From Glaciimonas sp. PCH181 (GTDB lineage Bacteria; Pseudomonadota; Gammaproteobacteria; Burkholderiales; Burkholderiaceae_D), in contig NZ_PYFP01000001.1 of the NCBI RefSeq assembly GCF_003056055.1, positions 2,418,001 through 2,482,000 of the forward strand: a stretch of 64,000 bases of DNA, in the 5' to 3' direction. A program made the position numbers and the translations under genes. This document shows, piece by piece, positions 55,717 through 64,000 of the stretch (position 1 is its first letter; each line of letters starts with the position of its first letter). A model generated the notes under the pieces. It was given only the letters and a program-made list of their open reading frames with translations. It ran no database searches and was not told where the DNA came from.

Positions 55717-56286
55717 CTAAGGGTGCATCGCAAAACTGTGTATGCGTATCGGTGCAGCAGAACTCTTGTCGAACTCCACGCCAGCCTGGACACCAATCTC
55801 GGCAATCTGATGCGCGCTGAGATTTTGATCGTAGACCGCGTACATCCCGCCTAACGCAAAATTACGACCGCTGCCTATTCCCCAAAAACGCTCAAAGCTA
55901 AACACTTCACGATACGAGTAAATGCCAAAAATCCCGAAAGGGTTGGCGATCAGCGCGGTGATTTGCGATGACTCGTAAGGATCGTCTTCGTCTTCTTTGG
56001 TATTGAGGAAATATTGATCTTTGAGGATGGTATGGATGCGCGAAAAGGTCTCGAAAATTTCTTCCCGACTTTCCAGTTTGCATTCATCGCCCATGCCCAG
56101 CATCAGCTTGCGCATGACAGGGAAATGCGCAGCAGACCCGGCCAAAGTGATGAAAGAACTGCCAACTTGTAAAATCTTGTTGTTGGCTTCATAAGCATGC
56201 GACAAACGCGTATCGCCGAAAGTCACTAGCGAATCCGACGCAATCGCGATCTGGTTATCTTTCTTAACGACAACACAAGTAGTCAT
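55717..56286 (-). CDS. Betaproteobacterial proteasome homologue (HslV-like Ntn hydrolase, BPH)
   Basis: 189 residues, HslV-like. After Met removal the N-terminus is Thr-Thr-Cys-Val-Val-Val-Lys, as in HslV (TTI). SDSLVTFG gives the Asp17 equivalent, NNKIL a Lys at the K33 position, and TLAGSAAHF matches the GFAGGTAD segment. The protein is slightly longer than HslV and lies in the Ntn-hydrolase family that includes BPH, a double-ring particle described from betaproteobacteria. It sits between aceF (129 nt before) and lpdA (173 nt after) on the same strand, an unexpected place. No unfoldase gene is near. Family is confident; substrate and partner are unknown. Confidence 0.75.
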   Translation of the reverse strand: MTTCVVVKKDNQIAIASDSLVTFGDTRLSHAYEANNKILQVGSSFITLAGSAAHFPVMRKLMLGMGDECKLESREEIFETFSRIHTILKDQYFLNTKEDEDDPYESSQITALIANPFGIFGIYSYREVFSFERFWGIGSGRNFALGGMYAVYDQNLSAHQIAEIGVQAGVEFDKSSAAPIRIHSFAMHP

Positions 56287-56415
56287 GACTGTTCTCCATC
56301 TGGATAAGAGCGCAGATGATCGGATGACGAAGAACGTTGCCGTTCCTCACCTTCCGATCCGCATGTCCTTGCCGAGTAAGCGCTTAGCTAAACACACACT
56401 CTCTGGCAGGAAATA

Positions 56416-58077
56416 TTACAACAACGTTTTGCGCATATCCGCCAGCACTTCGCCCAGATAAACGCTAAAACGCGCACCCATCGCACCATCGACAACACGG
56501 TGATCGTAGGAAAGCGACATCGGCATCATCAGGCGCGGTACAAATTGTTTGCCATCCCAGACCGGTTTGATCGCAGCCTTGGACAAGCCCAAAATTGCCA
56601 CTTCAGGCGCATTGATGATCGGCGTGAATGCCGTACCGCCAATGCCGCCCAACGAAGAAATAGTGAAGCTGGCGCCTTGCATATCTTGCCCCTTCAATTT
56701 ACCGTCGCGTGCCTGCGCCGATAGATCGCCCATTTCTTGCGCGATTTGTGCGATGCCTTTTTGATCAGCATTTTTGATGACCGGCACAACCAGACCATTC
56801 GGCGTATCCGCAGCAAAACCGATGTTGTAATACTGCTTCAGAATCAGGTTTTCACCGTTAGCATCCAGCGAGGCATTGAACGCTGGGAATTTCTTCAGCG
56901 CAGCGACGCTGGCCTTGATCACAAACGCCAACATCGTCAGTTTGACTGTCGATTTGGATTTGGCGTAGGCGGCGTTAGCATCTTTGCGGAATTCTTCCAG
57001 ATCCGTGACATCGGCTTCGTCAAATTGGGTCACATGCGGAATCATGACCCAGTTGCGGTGCAGATTAGGACCGCTGATTTTCTTGATACGCGACAGTGGC
57101 AGTAATTCGGTCGTACCGAATTTGGCAAAGTCTAGCGATGGCCATGGCAACAAGTCCAATCCAACGCCGCTGCCCTTGCCTGCTGGCGAAGCGCCGCTCG
57201 GCTTGGCAATCGCGTCGGCGACCACACCTTTGACGTATTTCTGTACGTCTTCTTGCAAAATGCGTCCCTTTGGACCTGCACCGGTCACACGGCCTAAATC
57301 GACGCCGAGTTCGCGGGCAAATTTACGTACCGATGGAGAGGCGTGGGGAACGGCGCCATTTGCGCTGGCAACTGCGGCTGGCGCGGCTTCTGCTGCCGGC
57401 GTGGGTGCTGCTGGTGCAGCCGCTGGCGCTGAAGCTGTTGCCGCTGCTGGCGCGCTGGCTGGTGCCGCAGCCGCCGGGGCAACTGCTGCTGCGCCGCCAC
57501 TAGATTCCACTATCAGAATCAACGCACCTTCGCTGACTTTATCGCCTACTTTAATCTTTACTTCCTTCACGACACCGGCTTGGGTCGAAGGAATTTCCAT
57601 GCTAGCTTTGTCGGTTTCGAGCGTCGCCAGCGATTGATCGACTTTGATCGTATCGCCGACCTTGACCATTACTTCAATCACTTCAACGTCTTTGACATCG
57701 CCGATATCGGGGACTTTTACCTCGACCAATCCTGCTGGCGCGGAGGGTGCTGATGGAGCTGCCGCCGCAGGAGCAGCGGCGGGTGTTGCTACAGCGGATG
57801 CCGCCGGTGCAGCAGCGGATGCTGGTGCAGCTGTTGCCGCTGCGCCTTCCAGAATCAAAATCAACGAACCTTCACTGACTTTGTCACCGACCTTGATTTT
57901 TACTTCCTTCACGACACCGGCCTGGGTCGAAGGGATTTCCATACTTGCTTTATCAGTTTCGAGGGTCGCAAGGGATTGGTCGATCTTGATCGTATCGCCG
58001 ACCTTGACCATCACCTCAATCACTTCAACGTCTTTAACGTCGCCAATATCCGGGACTTTAATTTCCACCATACTCAT
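56416..58077 (-). CDS. aceF: Dihydrolipoyllysine acetyltransferase (PDH E2)
   Basis: 553 residues: two lipoyl domains (lipoylated Lys43 and Lys157, both in [12 protein letters not shown]), Ala/Pro-rich linkers, a peripheral-subunit binding domain (about 244-280, ASPSVRKFARELGV and GPKGRILQEDV), and a C-terminal catalytic core with SYDHRVVDGA (His526, Asp530). The two lipoyl domains are nearly identical over 76 residues. E. coli AceF has three lipoyl domains; this one has two, plus one on Lpd. Moves acetyl groups from E1 to CoA. It follows aceE after a 206-nt gap with a stem-loop. Confidence 0.95.
   Translation of the reverse strand: MSMVEIKVPDIGDVKDVEVIEVMVKVGDTIKIDQSLATLETDKASMEIPSTQAGVVKEVKIKVGDKVSEGSLILILEGAAATAAPASAAAPAASAVATPAAAPAAAAPSAPSAPAGLVEVKVPDIGDVKDVEVIEVMVKVGDTIKVDQSLATLETDKASMEIPSTQAGVVKEVKIKVGDKVSEGALILIVESSGGAAAVAPAAAAPASAPAAATASAPAAAPAAPTPAAEAAPAAVASANGAVPHASPSVRKFARELGVDLGRVTGAGPKGRILQEDVQKYVKGVVADAIAKPSGASPAGKGSGVGLDLLPWPSLDFAKFGTTELLPLSRIKKISGPNLHRNWVMIPHVTQFDEADVTDLEEFRKDANAAYAKSKSTVKLTMLAFVIKASVAALKKFPAFNASLDANGENLILKQYYNIGFAADTPNGLVVPVIKNADQKGIAQIAQEMGDLSAQARDGKLKGQDMQGASFTISSLGGIGGTAFTPIINAPEVAILGLSKAAIKPVWDGKQFVPRLMMPMSLSYDHRVVDGAMGARFSVYLGEVLADMRKTLL
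57502..58071 (-). repeat. Intragenic duplication of the lipoyl-domain coding sequence
   Basis: Codons 3-78 (57844-58071) and 117-192 (57502-57729) of aceF are a tandem duplication of 342-nt period, with near-identical protein sequence (only about seven replacements in 76 residues) and similar DNA. It encodes the two lipoyl domains. Confidence 0.85.
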
Positions 58078-58189
58078 CGCTTAGCTCCATTAGTCTTCTC
58101 GCTATTCATCGCGTCGCCGATCGTAAAGATCAGTGGCCCGCACAATGCTTGCAAGGTAAATTTTAGTTTTGCCTGACATTCTTCCTATC

Positions 58190-58252
58190 GCCTGCAAGCT
58201 ACTCACCGGCTGCAAGATTTGACAGTACTTGGTACTGCCAGAGCTTGCAGGC
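58190..58252 (-). other. Compound stem-loop between aceE and aceF
   Basis: An outer perfect 11-bp stem GCCTGCAAGCT/AGCTTGCAGGC (58190-58200 with 58242-58252) encloses an inner stem CAGTAC/GTACTG (58223-58228 with 58232-58237). It sits 31 nt after the aceE stop and lacks a T run. Confidence 0.6.
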
Positions 58253-58283
58253 TGGCTATTTGCTTAGAGAATATAAGAAGGGT

Positions 58284-60980
58284 TTATTGTGTGACTGGAT
58301 TAAGCTTTTCAGGATTAATACCATACTTGGTAATGGCTTCGGCGACAACTGCGGCCTTGATCTTGCCTTCATCTGCCAGCGCTTTCAGTGCGGAAATCAC
58401 CACAAAGTAGCGATTTACTTCAAAGAATTCACGCAACTTAGCGCGGGTATCGGAACGACCGAAACCATCGGTGCCCAATACTTTGTAAGTACGGCCGTTC
58501 GGTACGAACGCACGGACTTGCTCAGCATAAGTACGCATATAGTCGGTAGAGACGATAATCGGGCCGCTGGTATCTTGCAGGCACGCCGTGATGTGGGCAA
58601 CGCGCGGTGCGTCGGTAGGATGCAGCATATTCCAGCGCTCAACGTCCTGACCGTCGCGGGCCAGCAATGTGAACGACGGGGCCGACCAGATATCGGCATT
58701 GATGCCCCAATCTTTCTCCAGCAATGCAGCGCCTTCGATCACTTCACGCAAAATCGTACCTGAACCCATCAGTTGAACGCGCAATTTGGCTTCTTTCCCG
58801 CCTTCTTGCAACAGATACAAACCCTTGATGATGCCGTCTTCGCTACCCGCCTTAAGACCCGGATGGCTGTAATTCTCATTCATCAGTGTCAGGTAATAAA
58901 ACACGTCTTCCTGCTCAGTGACCATGCGACGCAAACCGTCATGCATGATGACCGCTACTTCGTGCGAGAAAGTCGGATCGTAAGGAACGCAATTTGGAAT
59001 GGTCGACGCAATCACGTGGCTATGACCGTCTTCATGTTGCAAACCTTCGCCGTTCAATGTCGTCCGTCCGGCAGTGCCGCCAATCAGGAAGCCGCGTGCA
59101 CGCATATCACCCGCTGCCCATGCCAGATCGCCGATGCGTTGGAAACCGAACATCGAATAGTAGGTATAAAACGGAATCATCACGCGATTATTGGTCGAGT
59201 ACGATGTCGCCGCAGCGATCCACGAACTCATACCGCCCGCTTCGTTGATCCCCTCTTGCAGAATCTGACCGGCTTTATCTTCGCGGTAGTACATGACCTG
59301 GTCTTTATCGACTGGCTCGTACAACTGACCGACTTGGCTGAAAATACCGATTTGACGGAACAGACCTTCCATCCCGAAAGTACGCGACTCATCGACCATG
59401 ATCGGCACGATGCGTTGACCCAGGCTAGGATCGCGCAGCAAAGTCGTCAAAATCCGCACATACGCTTGCGTAGTCGAGATTTCACGGCCTTCAGCAGTCG
59501 GTTCCAGCACGGCCTTAAACGATTCTAGCGGCGGTACGATCAATTCTTCATCGGCTTTCATACGACGCTGTGGCAGATAGCCGCCCAGCGCTTTACGACG
59601 CTCGTGCAGATAGATCATTTCCGGGGTGTCATCGGCTGGCTTGAAGAATGGCACAGCGGCTAACTGATCGTCGGGGATCGGCAATTGGAAACGGTCGCGC
59701 ATCGCTTTGATCGCTTCGTCATCGAGTTTCTTGGTGTTATGCGCAGTATTACGCGCTTCACCGGACTTGCCGAAGCCGTAGCCTTTGATACTCTTAACCA
59801 GCAAGACGGTCGGTTGACCTTTGTGCTCTTGCGCTACTTTGAATGCTGCGTAAATTTTGTGTGGATCATGACCGCCGCGGGTCAGATGCCAGATGTCGTC
59901 ATCCGACATTTTGCTGACTAATTCCAGCAATTTAGGGTGTTTTCCGAAGAAGTTCTTACGGACAAACGCGCCATCTTTGGCTTTATAGTTCTGATATTCG
60001 CCGTCAACGGTGTCCATCATGACTTGCTGCAAAATGCCTTCTTTGTCGCGTGCCAGCAGATCGTCCCAACCAGCGCCCCAAATGACTTTGACCACGTTCC
60101 AGCCAGCACCACGGAAATCGGACTCTAGCTCTTGAATGATTTTGCCATTGCCGCGTACTGGGCCATCCAGACGTTGCAAGTTACAGTTAACAACGATGAC
60201 CAGATTGTCGAGTTTTTCGCGGCCAGCCATACCAATGGCGCCCATCGATTCCGGTTCGTCCATTTCACCATCGCCACAGAACGCCCACACTTTGCGGTTA
60301 GCGGTATCGGCGATGCTACGTGCGTGCAGATATTTGAGGAAACGTGCCTGATAAATCGCCATCAACGGTCCCAGACCCATCGATACGGTCGGGAATTGCC
60401 AGAAGTTCGGCATCAGTTTTGGATGCGGATATGAAGACAAACCCTTGCCATCGACTTCGCGACGGAAATGCAGCATTTGCTCTTCGGTCAGACGGCCTTC
60501 AAGGAAAGCACGGGCATACACGCCGGGGGATGAATGGCCTTGAATATAGAGCAGATCGCCGCCGTGGTTTTCAGACGGTGCGTGCCAGAAATGGTTAAAG
60601 CCGATACCCAGCATATTCGCCAGCGACGCAAAGCTCGACAAATGGCCGCCCAAATCGCCATCCAGACGATTCGCTTTGACCACCATCGCCATCGCATTCC
60701 AACGCATCCACGAACGCAAACGCTCTTCGATTTCGAGATTGCCGGGGCAATGTTCGCCGATGTGCGCAGGAATCGTATTGACGTAAGCAGTGTTGCTCGA
60801 AAATGGAATCTGTGCCCCGCGCCGACGCGCCAGGTCCACCATGCGTTCCATCAAATAATGCGCCCGTTCAGGCCCTTCGGTTTCGATGACGGCTTCTAGC
60901 GCGTCTAACCATTCTTTTGTTTCGATGACGTCTGGATCGTTGGTGGCTTGCGCCAAAACCTGGTCGAGTTGGGCTGACAT
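58284..60980 (-). CDS. aceE: Pyruvate dehydrogenase E1 component (homodimeric type)
   Basis: 898 residues, slightly longer than E. coli AceE (887). Decarboxylates pyruvate with thiamine diphosphate and passes the hydroxyethyl/acetyl group to AceF. The TPP motif GDGEMDEPESMGAIGMA...NCNLQRLDGPV is present (given in part: GDGEMDEPES and VVNCNLQRLDGP), along with SYPHPKLMPNFWQFPTVSMG. RBS GGAGA precedes the ATG. First gene of aceE-aceF-BPH-lpdA. No pdhR-like regulator is adjacent; the 506-nt upstream gap may hold the promoter. Confidence 0.96.
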   Translation of the reverse strand: MSAQLDQVLAQATNDPDVIETKEWLDALEAVIETEGPERAHYLMERMVDLARRRGAQIPFSSNTAYVNTIPAHIGEHCPGNLEIEERLRSWMRWNAMAMVVKANRLDGDLGGHLSSFASLANMLGIGFNHFWHAPSENHGGDLLYIQGHSSPGVYARAFLEGRLTEEQMLHFRREVDGKGLSSYPHPKLMPNFWQFPTVSMGLGPLMAIYQARFLKYLHARSIADTANRKVWAFCGDGEMDEPESMGAIGMAGREKLDNLVIVVNCNLQRLDGPVRGNGKIIQELESDFRGAGWNVVKVIWGAGWDDLLARDKEGILQQVMMDTVDGEYQNYKAKDGAFVRKNFFGKHPKLLELVSKMSDDDIWHLTRGGHDPHKIYAAFKVAQEHKGQPTVLLVKSIKGYGFGKSGEARNTAHNTKKLDDEAIKAMRDRFQLPIPDDQLAAVPFFKPADDTPEMIYLHERRKALGGYLPQRRMKADEELIVPPLESFKAVLEPTAEGREISTTQAYVRILTTLLRDPSLGQRIVPIMVDESRTFGMEGLFRQIGIFSQVGQLYEPVDKDQVMYYREDKAGQILQEGINEAGGMSSWIAAATSYSTNNRVMIPFYTYYSMFGFQRIGDLAWAAGDMRARGFLIGGTAGRTTLNGEGLQHEDGHSHVIASTIPNCVPYDPTFSHEVAVIMHDGLRRMVTEQEDVFYYLTLMNENYSHPGLKAGSEDGIIKGLYLLQEGGKEAKLRVQLMGSGTILREVIEGAALLEKDWGINADIWSAPSFTLLARDGQDVERWNMLHPTDAPRVAHITACLQDTSGPIIVSTDYMRTYAEQVRAFVPNGRTYKVLGTDGFGRSDTRAKLREFFEVNRYFVVISALKALADEGKIKAAVVAEAITKYGINPEKLNPVTQ

Positions 60981-61486
60981 GTTGAGTCTCCTGAGTTATT
61001 TAAGCGCTTTATACCGATCTATTTTGGGATCGAATGGAATAGCGGGCTGACATCAATTCCGCAAAAATACTCACCTACGGACGATAAATATAGGCGATGC
61101 GGCGAATTCTAACAGAGACTTTTTACACTTTCAAATGGTGATATGACTTTTCATATTATGAAAATATGCCGCAAAGCAGCATTGCATAGCCTAAACTGCA
61201 AAGGCACGCATTCTACCTACAGAATCTTCGAATAGCAGAGAGAGAAAATGGGTGAGATCAGATCGTGACGCATTGCAACAATGCGTCACGTAGAAGGCGG
61301 TTCAGAACAGAAACGCCTATATTTAAAAACAACAATAAAATCTTAAAGCTGAAAAATCGCGCAAAATTGTTCCATCCTTCAGCGAGGTTAAAACCGGACA
61401 ATCACGACCGCGGCGACATTCAATAGGCCAAACGCCCTACCGCTGCGAACCAGCCCCAACGCACAATTTTGCGTAAATATAAAAAA
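60981..61486. other. Intergenic region upstream of aceE
   Basis: 506 nt between the plsY stop and aceE start. It contains a perfect 12-bp hairpin at 61264-61290 (CGTGACGCATTG/CAATGCGTCACG, 3-nt loop), which may end the plsY transcript although no T run follows. The aceE promoter should lie in the AT-rich part around 61090-61170. No gene seen. Confidence 0.5.
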
Positions 61487-62113
61487 CTAATTCGGTTTAG
61501 CCGGACTGCCGTTTTTCTTGGCCCCGATCCGACTTTCTTTACCTGACAACAAATTACCAATATTTTTGGCGTGACGATAAACCAACAACGCGCTCATCAC
61601 CACAATCGCCAGCAAAATCACGTCAGCGCCCTTCATCAGGGTATAAAAGAATGGCGCGAACAAACACGTTACCAACGCGGCCAACGAAGAATAGCGAAAC
61701 GCATACGCAATAATCACCCAGGTTGCCAGCGCGCCCAATCCCAACAAGGGCTGAATCCCGATCAGAACGCCAAACATCGTTGCCACACCCTTGCCGCCGA
61801 CAAAACGGAAAAATATCGGCCACAAATGTCCTAAAAAGACGGCAATCGCCACCAACGCAATGCCGCCGTCATCCAAACCATATTGCGGACCGAATTTTTG
61901 CGCCAGCCAAACGGCCAGCCACCCTTTGAAGCCGTCGCCTAGCAACGTCAGGACCGCCGCCACTTTATTGCCACTGCGCAACACATTTGTTGCGCCGGGA
62001 TTTTTCGAGCCATAAGTACGCGGATCGCCCAGCCCAAATAACTTGCTCACAATGACGGCAAATGAAACAGAGCCGATCAAATACGCGGCAATCGTAAATA
62101 AAAGCATGTTCAT
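61487..62113 (-). CDS. plsY: Glycerol-3-phosphate acyltransferase PlsY
   Basis: 208-residue inner-membrane enzyme; transfers acyl from acyl-phosphate to glycerol-3-phosphate, the first step of phospholipid synthesis. Five to six membrane helices. Family motifs [24 protein letters not shown] and [10 protein letters not shown] are visible. The C-terminal tail (about 185-208) is basic and hydrophilic. It starts 48 nt after the ybaK stop and may share its transcript. Confidence 0.94.
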   Translation of the reverse strand: MNMLLFTIAAYLIGSVSFAVIVSKLFGLGDPRTYGSKNPGATNVLRSGNKVAAVLTLLGDGFKGWLAVWLAQKFGPQYGLDDGGIALVAIAVFLGHLWPIFFRFVGGKGVATMFGVLIGIQPLLGLGALATWVIIAYAFRYSSLAALVTCLFAPFFYTLMKGADVILLAIVVMSALLVYRHAKNIGNLLSGKESRIGAKKNGSPAKPN

Positions 62114-62161
62114 GCATGTTCTTTCTTATTAATTCGTAGGGAAGCGCGGCAACGGCTGCGC

Positions 62162-62653
62162 CTAATCTTTCAGCGCGCAAGTCACTGACTGTGCGTGCAA
62201 CACGTCGACGATAATTTGCGGCGCAATACCGATCAGAAAACCGCGACGACCGCCATTGATATAAATAGTTGGCAATTGCAAAATGCTCTGCTCCACATAA
62301 ATCGGCATGCTTTTGCGTGTCCCAAACGGAGACGTACCGCCGATCATGTAGCCGGAATGACGCTGTGCGACCTCCGGCTTGCACGGCTCGACCGACTTGC
62401 ATCCGATTTGCCGCGCCAGATTTTTAGTTGAGACCTTACAGTCTCCATGCATCAGTACGATCAGCGGTCGCGCCATTTCATCCTGCATGACGAGCGTCTT
62501 CACCACCTGATGTTCATCCACTCCCAATCCCTGGGCCGATGCAGTGGTGCCGCCATGCTCTTCGTAAGTATAGGGATGCTCTGAAAAAACCAGACCGTGC
62601 TGGCGCAGGAAATGCGTCGCCGGGGTCTCAGAAATGTGTTCTTTTTTTGCCAT
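62162..62653 (-). CDS. ybaK: Cys-tRNA(Pro)/Cys-tRNA(Cys) deacylase
   Basis: 163 residues, YbaK/EbsC family, trans-editing factor that removes Cys wrongly loaded on tRNA(Pro). Motifs: THFLRQHGLVFSEHPY, VVKTLVMQ, VLMHGDCKVSTKNLAR with the conserved Lys, VAQRHSGYMIGGTSPFGTRK and YINGGRRGFLIGI. Length and motifs are normal. Starts at ATG 62653; followed by plsY. Confidence 0.92.
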   Translation of the reverse strand: MAKKEHISETPATHFLRQHGLVFSEHPYTYEEHGGTTASAQGLGVDEHQVVKTLVMQDEMARPLIVLMHGDCKVSTKNLARQIGCKSVEPCKPEVAQRHSGYMIGGTSPFGTRKSMPIYVEQSILQLPTIYINGGRRGFLIGIAPQIIVDVLHAQSVTCALKD

Positions 62654-62907
62654 ACTAGTACTAAAGCGTAAAAATGGCCCGAACCAGCAATGCTCGGACC
62701 ATCGTTAAAAAAGAGTGTAATGCAGCTGTGGCGACCATATTTTCGACAGTGCGACTAGCATCTGACAAAGCCAATAAAAAATCGTTAAACCAGAATCGTT
62801 AAACAATAACGCGAGGGGAAGATCATCCTGATCACAACCCTTTTCCGCGTGCTACCGACTCTTCGCATCCTGAATGAAGGCTGCGATGGCTTCACAGATT
62901 ACATTGG

Positions 62908-63132
62908 TCAGTTTGGTCCCGGCGTTGCTGCGGGTGGTGTTTCCGTTGCGCCAACCTGGCCCGACGCGTCGTTTGCCTCGTCGTCCGCGCCATCCTCAGT
63001 TGCATCCGTGACATCAGTCCCATCGTCACCGACAGATCCTTTTTCGGATTTACGCTTCAGCTTTTCTTCTTTTTTCTTCTTCTTTTCAAGCTCTTTCTGA
63101 CGCTTTTCGTATTGAAAATTTGTTTTTGCCAA
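62908..63132 (-). CDS. Small Lys-rich conserved hypothetical protein
   Basis: 74 residues. The first half (KTNFQYEKRQKELEKKKKKEEKLKRK) is a charged helix with dense Lys/Glu, and the second half is an acidic, Gly/Ala/Thr-rich tail ending PPAATPGPN. Proteins starting AKTNFQYEKRQKELEKKKK are widespread in proteobacteria without known function (recollection). No membrane segment. The lysine-rich N-part followed by an acidic tail suggests nucleic-acid or ribosome contact. The flanking DNA 62654-62907 and 63133-63419 shows no other convincing gene. Confidence 0.7.
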   Translation of the reverse strand: MAKTNFQYEKRQKELEKKKKKEEKLKRKSEKGSVGDDGTDVTDATEDGADDEANDASGQVGATETPPAATPGPN

Positions 63133-63419
63133 TTGGGCCCCCTAAATAAACACTAATAAACACCGATAAATACTTTAATAGACCGTACTTTCGCCAAATT
63201 GACCGCAGCGCAACGCACGTATGACGCGACCAGTCTGACAACCAAGACACTTTACCCAGGTAAGCATAACGCCGCCCGGGCGATTTGCCTCAGCCCTAAT
63301 AGACTTGAAATGATGGCTTACAGGATACAGGAGAAACAAATGCCATGAAGTAGAATTCGGGCCACGACTCACTCTGTAAATGCGACTTATTCCAGAGTTG
63401 ATCGTTGCTGCGCGCCACC

Positions 63420-64000
63420 CTAACGTCCTCTTGGATGGTGTTCGGCATGAAGTGTTTTCAACCGTTCACGGGCAATATGCGTATAAATTTGCGTAGTCGA
63501 AATATCAGCATGTCCTAACAATAGCTGCACCACCCGCAAGTCAGCGCCGTGGTTCAGCAAATGCGTGGCAAACGCATGGCGTAAAGTATGCGGCGACAGC
63601 GGCGCATTAATCGCCCCCTGCACTGCATACTTCTTAATCAGCGTCCAAAACATCTGCCGCGTCATCGGCCCGCCCCGCGCCGTCACAAACAAAGCATCAT
63701 CAATCTGACCCGACATGATCGCCGGACGGGCGTCTGCCAGATACCGCACGATCCAGCTGCGCGCCTCCTCGCCAAACGGCACCAGACGCGTTTTATCGCC
63801 CTTGCCGGTAATCCGCAGCACGCCCTCGTTCATGCCCACTTCAATCGACTTTAACAACACCAGCTCCGACACCCGCAGCCCACTGGCGTACATCAGCTCC
63901 AGCATCGTGCGATCGCGCAAACCCAGCGGCGTAGCCACATCCGGCATCGCCAGCAACGCTTCGACTTGCGACTCCGACAGCGTATTCACCGAGCGCTCGG
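63420..64000 (-). CDS. xerD: Tyrosine recombinase XerD (N-terminal part outside the window)
   Basis: At least 193 codons, open to the window edge; the coding sequence continues upstream beyond 64000, so the N-terminal DNA-binding domain is missing. Seen here: [20 protein letters not shown] with the first catalytic Arg, the [13 protein letters not shown] beta-hairpin with catalytic Lys, [47 protein letters not shown] with His-x-x-Arg, His/Trp and Tyr nucleophile (quoted in parts: [14 protein letters not shown] and [15 protein letters not shown]). Resolves chromosome dimers at dif with XerC. The [17 protein letters not shown] form matches XerD better than XerC. Confidence 0.9.
   Translation of the reverse strand, partial: ERSVNTLSESQVEALLAMPDVATPLGLRDRTMLELMYASGLRVSELVLLKSIEVGMNEGVLRITGKGDKTRLVPFGEEARSWIVRYLADARPAIMSGQIDDALFVTARGGPMTRQMFWTLIKKYAVQGAINAPLSPHTLRHAFATHLLNHGADLRVVQLLLGHADISTTQIYTHIARERLKTLHAEHHPRGR

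Noticed and set aside
56984..57637. 217-codon Ala-rich frame antisense to aceF
   Set aside because: Mirror of the Ala/Pro linker and lipoyl coding DNA; aceF frame has complete domains.
63175..63372. 65-codon frame between the Lys-rich gene and xerD
   Set aside because: No ribosome-binding site and no family; CxxC-like spacing (CLGCQTG) is too little evidence to call a zinc protein.
1..64000. CRISPR arrays, insertion sequences, prophage, tRNA or rRNA genes
   Set aside because: No regularly spaced repeats, transposase or phage motifs, and no tRNA-like cloverleaf were recognised; a covariance-model tRNA scan was not possible by eye.

Overview
This window looks like the chromosome of a betaproteobacterium of the Burkholderiales, most likely an Oxalobacteraceae member (Glaciimonas/Collimonas/Herminiimonas-like). 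That is an inference from gene content: an aceE-aceF-lpdA operon whose Lpd carries its own lipoyl domain, glnA-ntrB-ntrC, prpD-prpE, a betaproteobacterial proteasome homologue, and moderate base composition with short intergenic gaps. I see no rRNA, tRNA, CRISPR array, insertion sequence or phage. Most of the window reads as stable core chromosome with small accessory islands.

Layout. 0.3-9.5 kb: one giant gene for a cyclic beta-1,2-glucan synthase. 9.5-14.8 kb: a palindromic intergenic repeat, an SDR-fold protein that has lost its catalytic residues, a GntR regulator, a tiny lysine-rich protein, exonuclease III, a yeast-type cytosine deaminase and an exported protein of unknown function. 15.3-18.9 kb: a compact operon for a SoxYZ fusion carrier, a SoxH-like metallohydrolase, a cytochrome c and a flavocytochrome c sulfide dehydrogenase flavoprotein. 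19-22.8 kb: NIPSNAP protein, MTA/SAH nucleosidase, alpha/beta hydrolase, pseudouridine synthase, acetyltransferase. 23.3-27.5 kb: prpE and prpD (propionate) and an MliC-like lipoprotein. 27.8-32.3 kb: DUF421 membrane protein, a stress-type SDR, a small hydrophilic protein, a glgA remnant, a Cys-cluster protein, a GST and a phosphoesterase. 32.4-38.6 kb: nitrogen regulation (ntrC, ntrB, glnA) and a rhodanese.

39.4-42.7 kb: trans-3-hydroxy-L-proline catabolism (dehydratase, reductase) with a periplasmic binding protein. 42.9-46.6 kb: an SsuABC/TauABC-like transporter with two different binding proteins. 46.8-50.9 kb: an epimerase-like protein divergent from a ferredoxin-reductase-type flavoprotein, then argD behind a short promoter-to-terminator unit (candidate attenuator or sRNA), and an NlpC/P60 lipoprotein. 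51.2-53.7 kb: a LysR regulator divergent from a 2-oxoglutarate/Fe(II) amino-acid hydroxylase and a LysE exporter. 53.8-61 kb: the pyruvate dehydrogenase operon (aceE, aceF, a proteasome homologue, lpdA). 61.5-64 kb: plsY, ybaK, a small protein and the 3' part of xerD, which runs off the window.

The points most worth a second look are the SoxYZ/flavocytochrome operon, the dioxygenase-exporter island, the proteasome homologue inside the PDH operon, the SDR lacking Ser/Tyr/Lys, and the 117-nt transcription unit ahead of argD. Several operons also carry strong stem-loops between cistrons. All functional calls are from reading the protein sequences; no database search was run.
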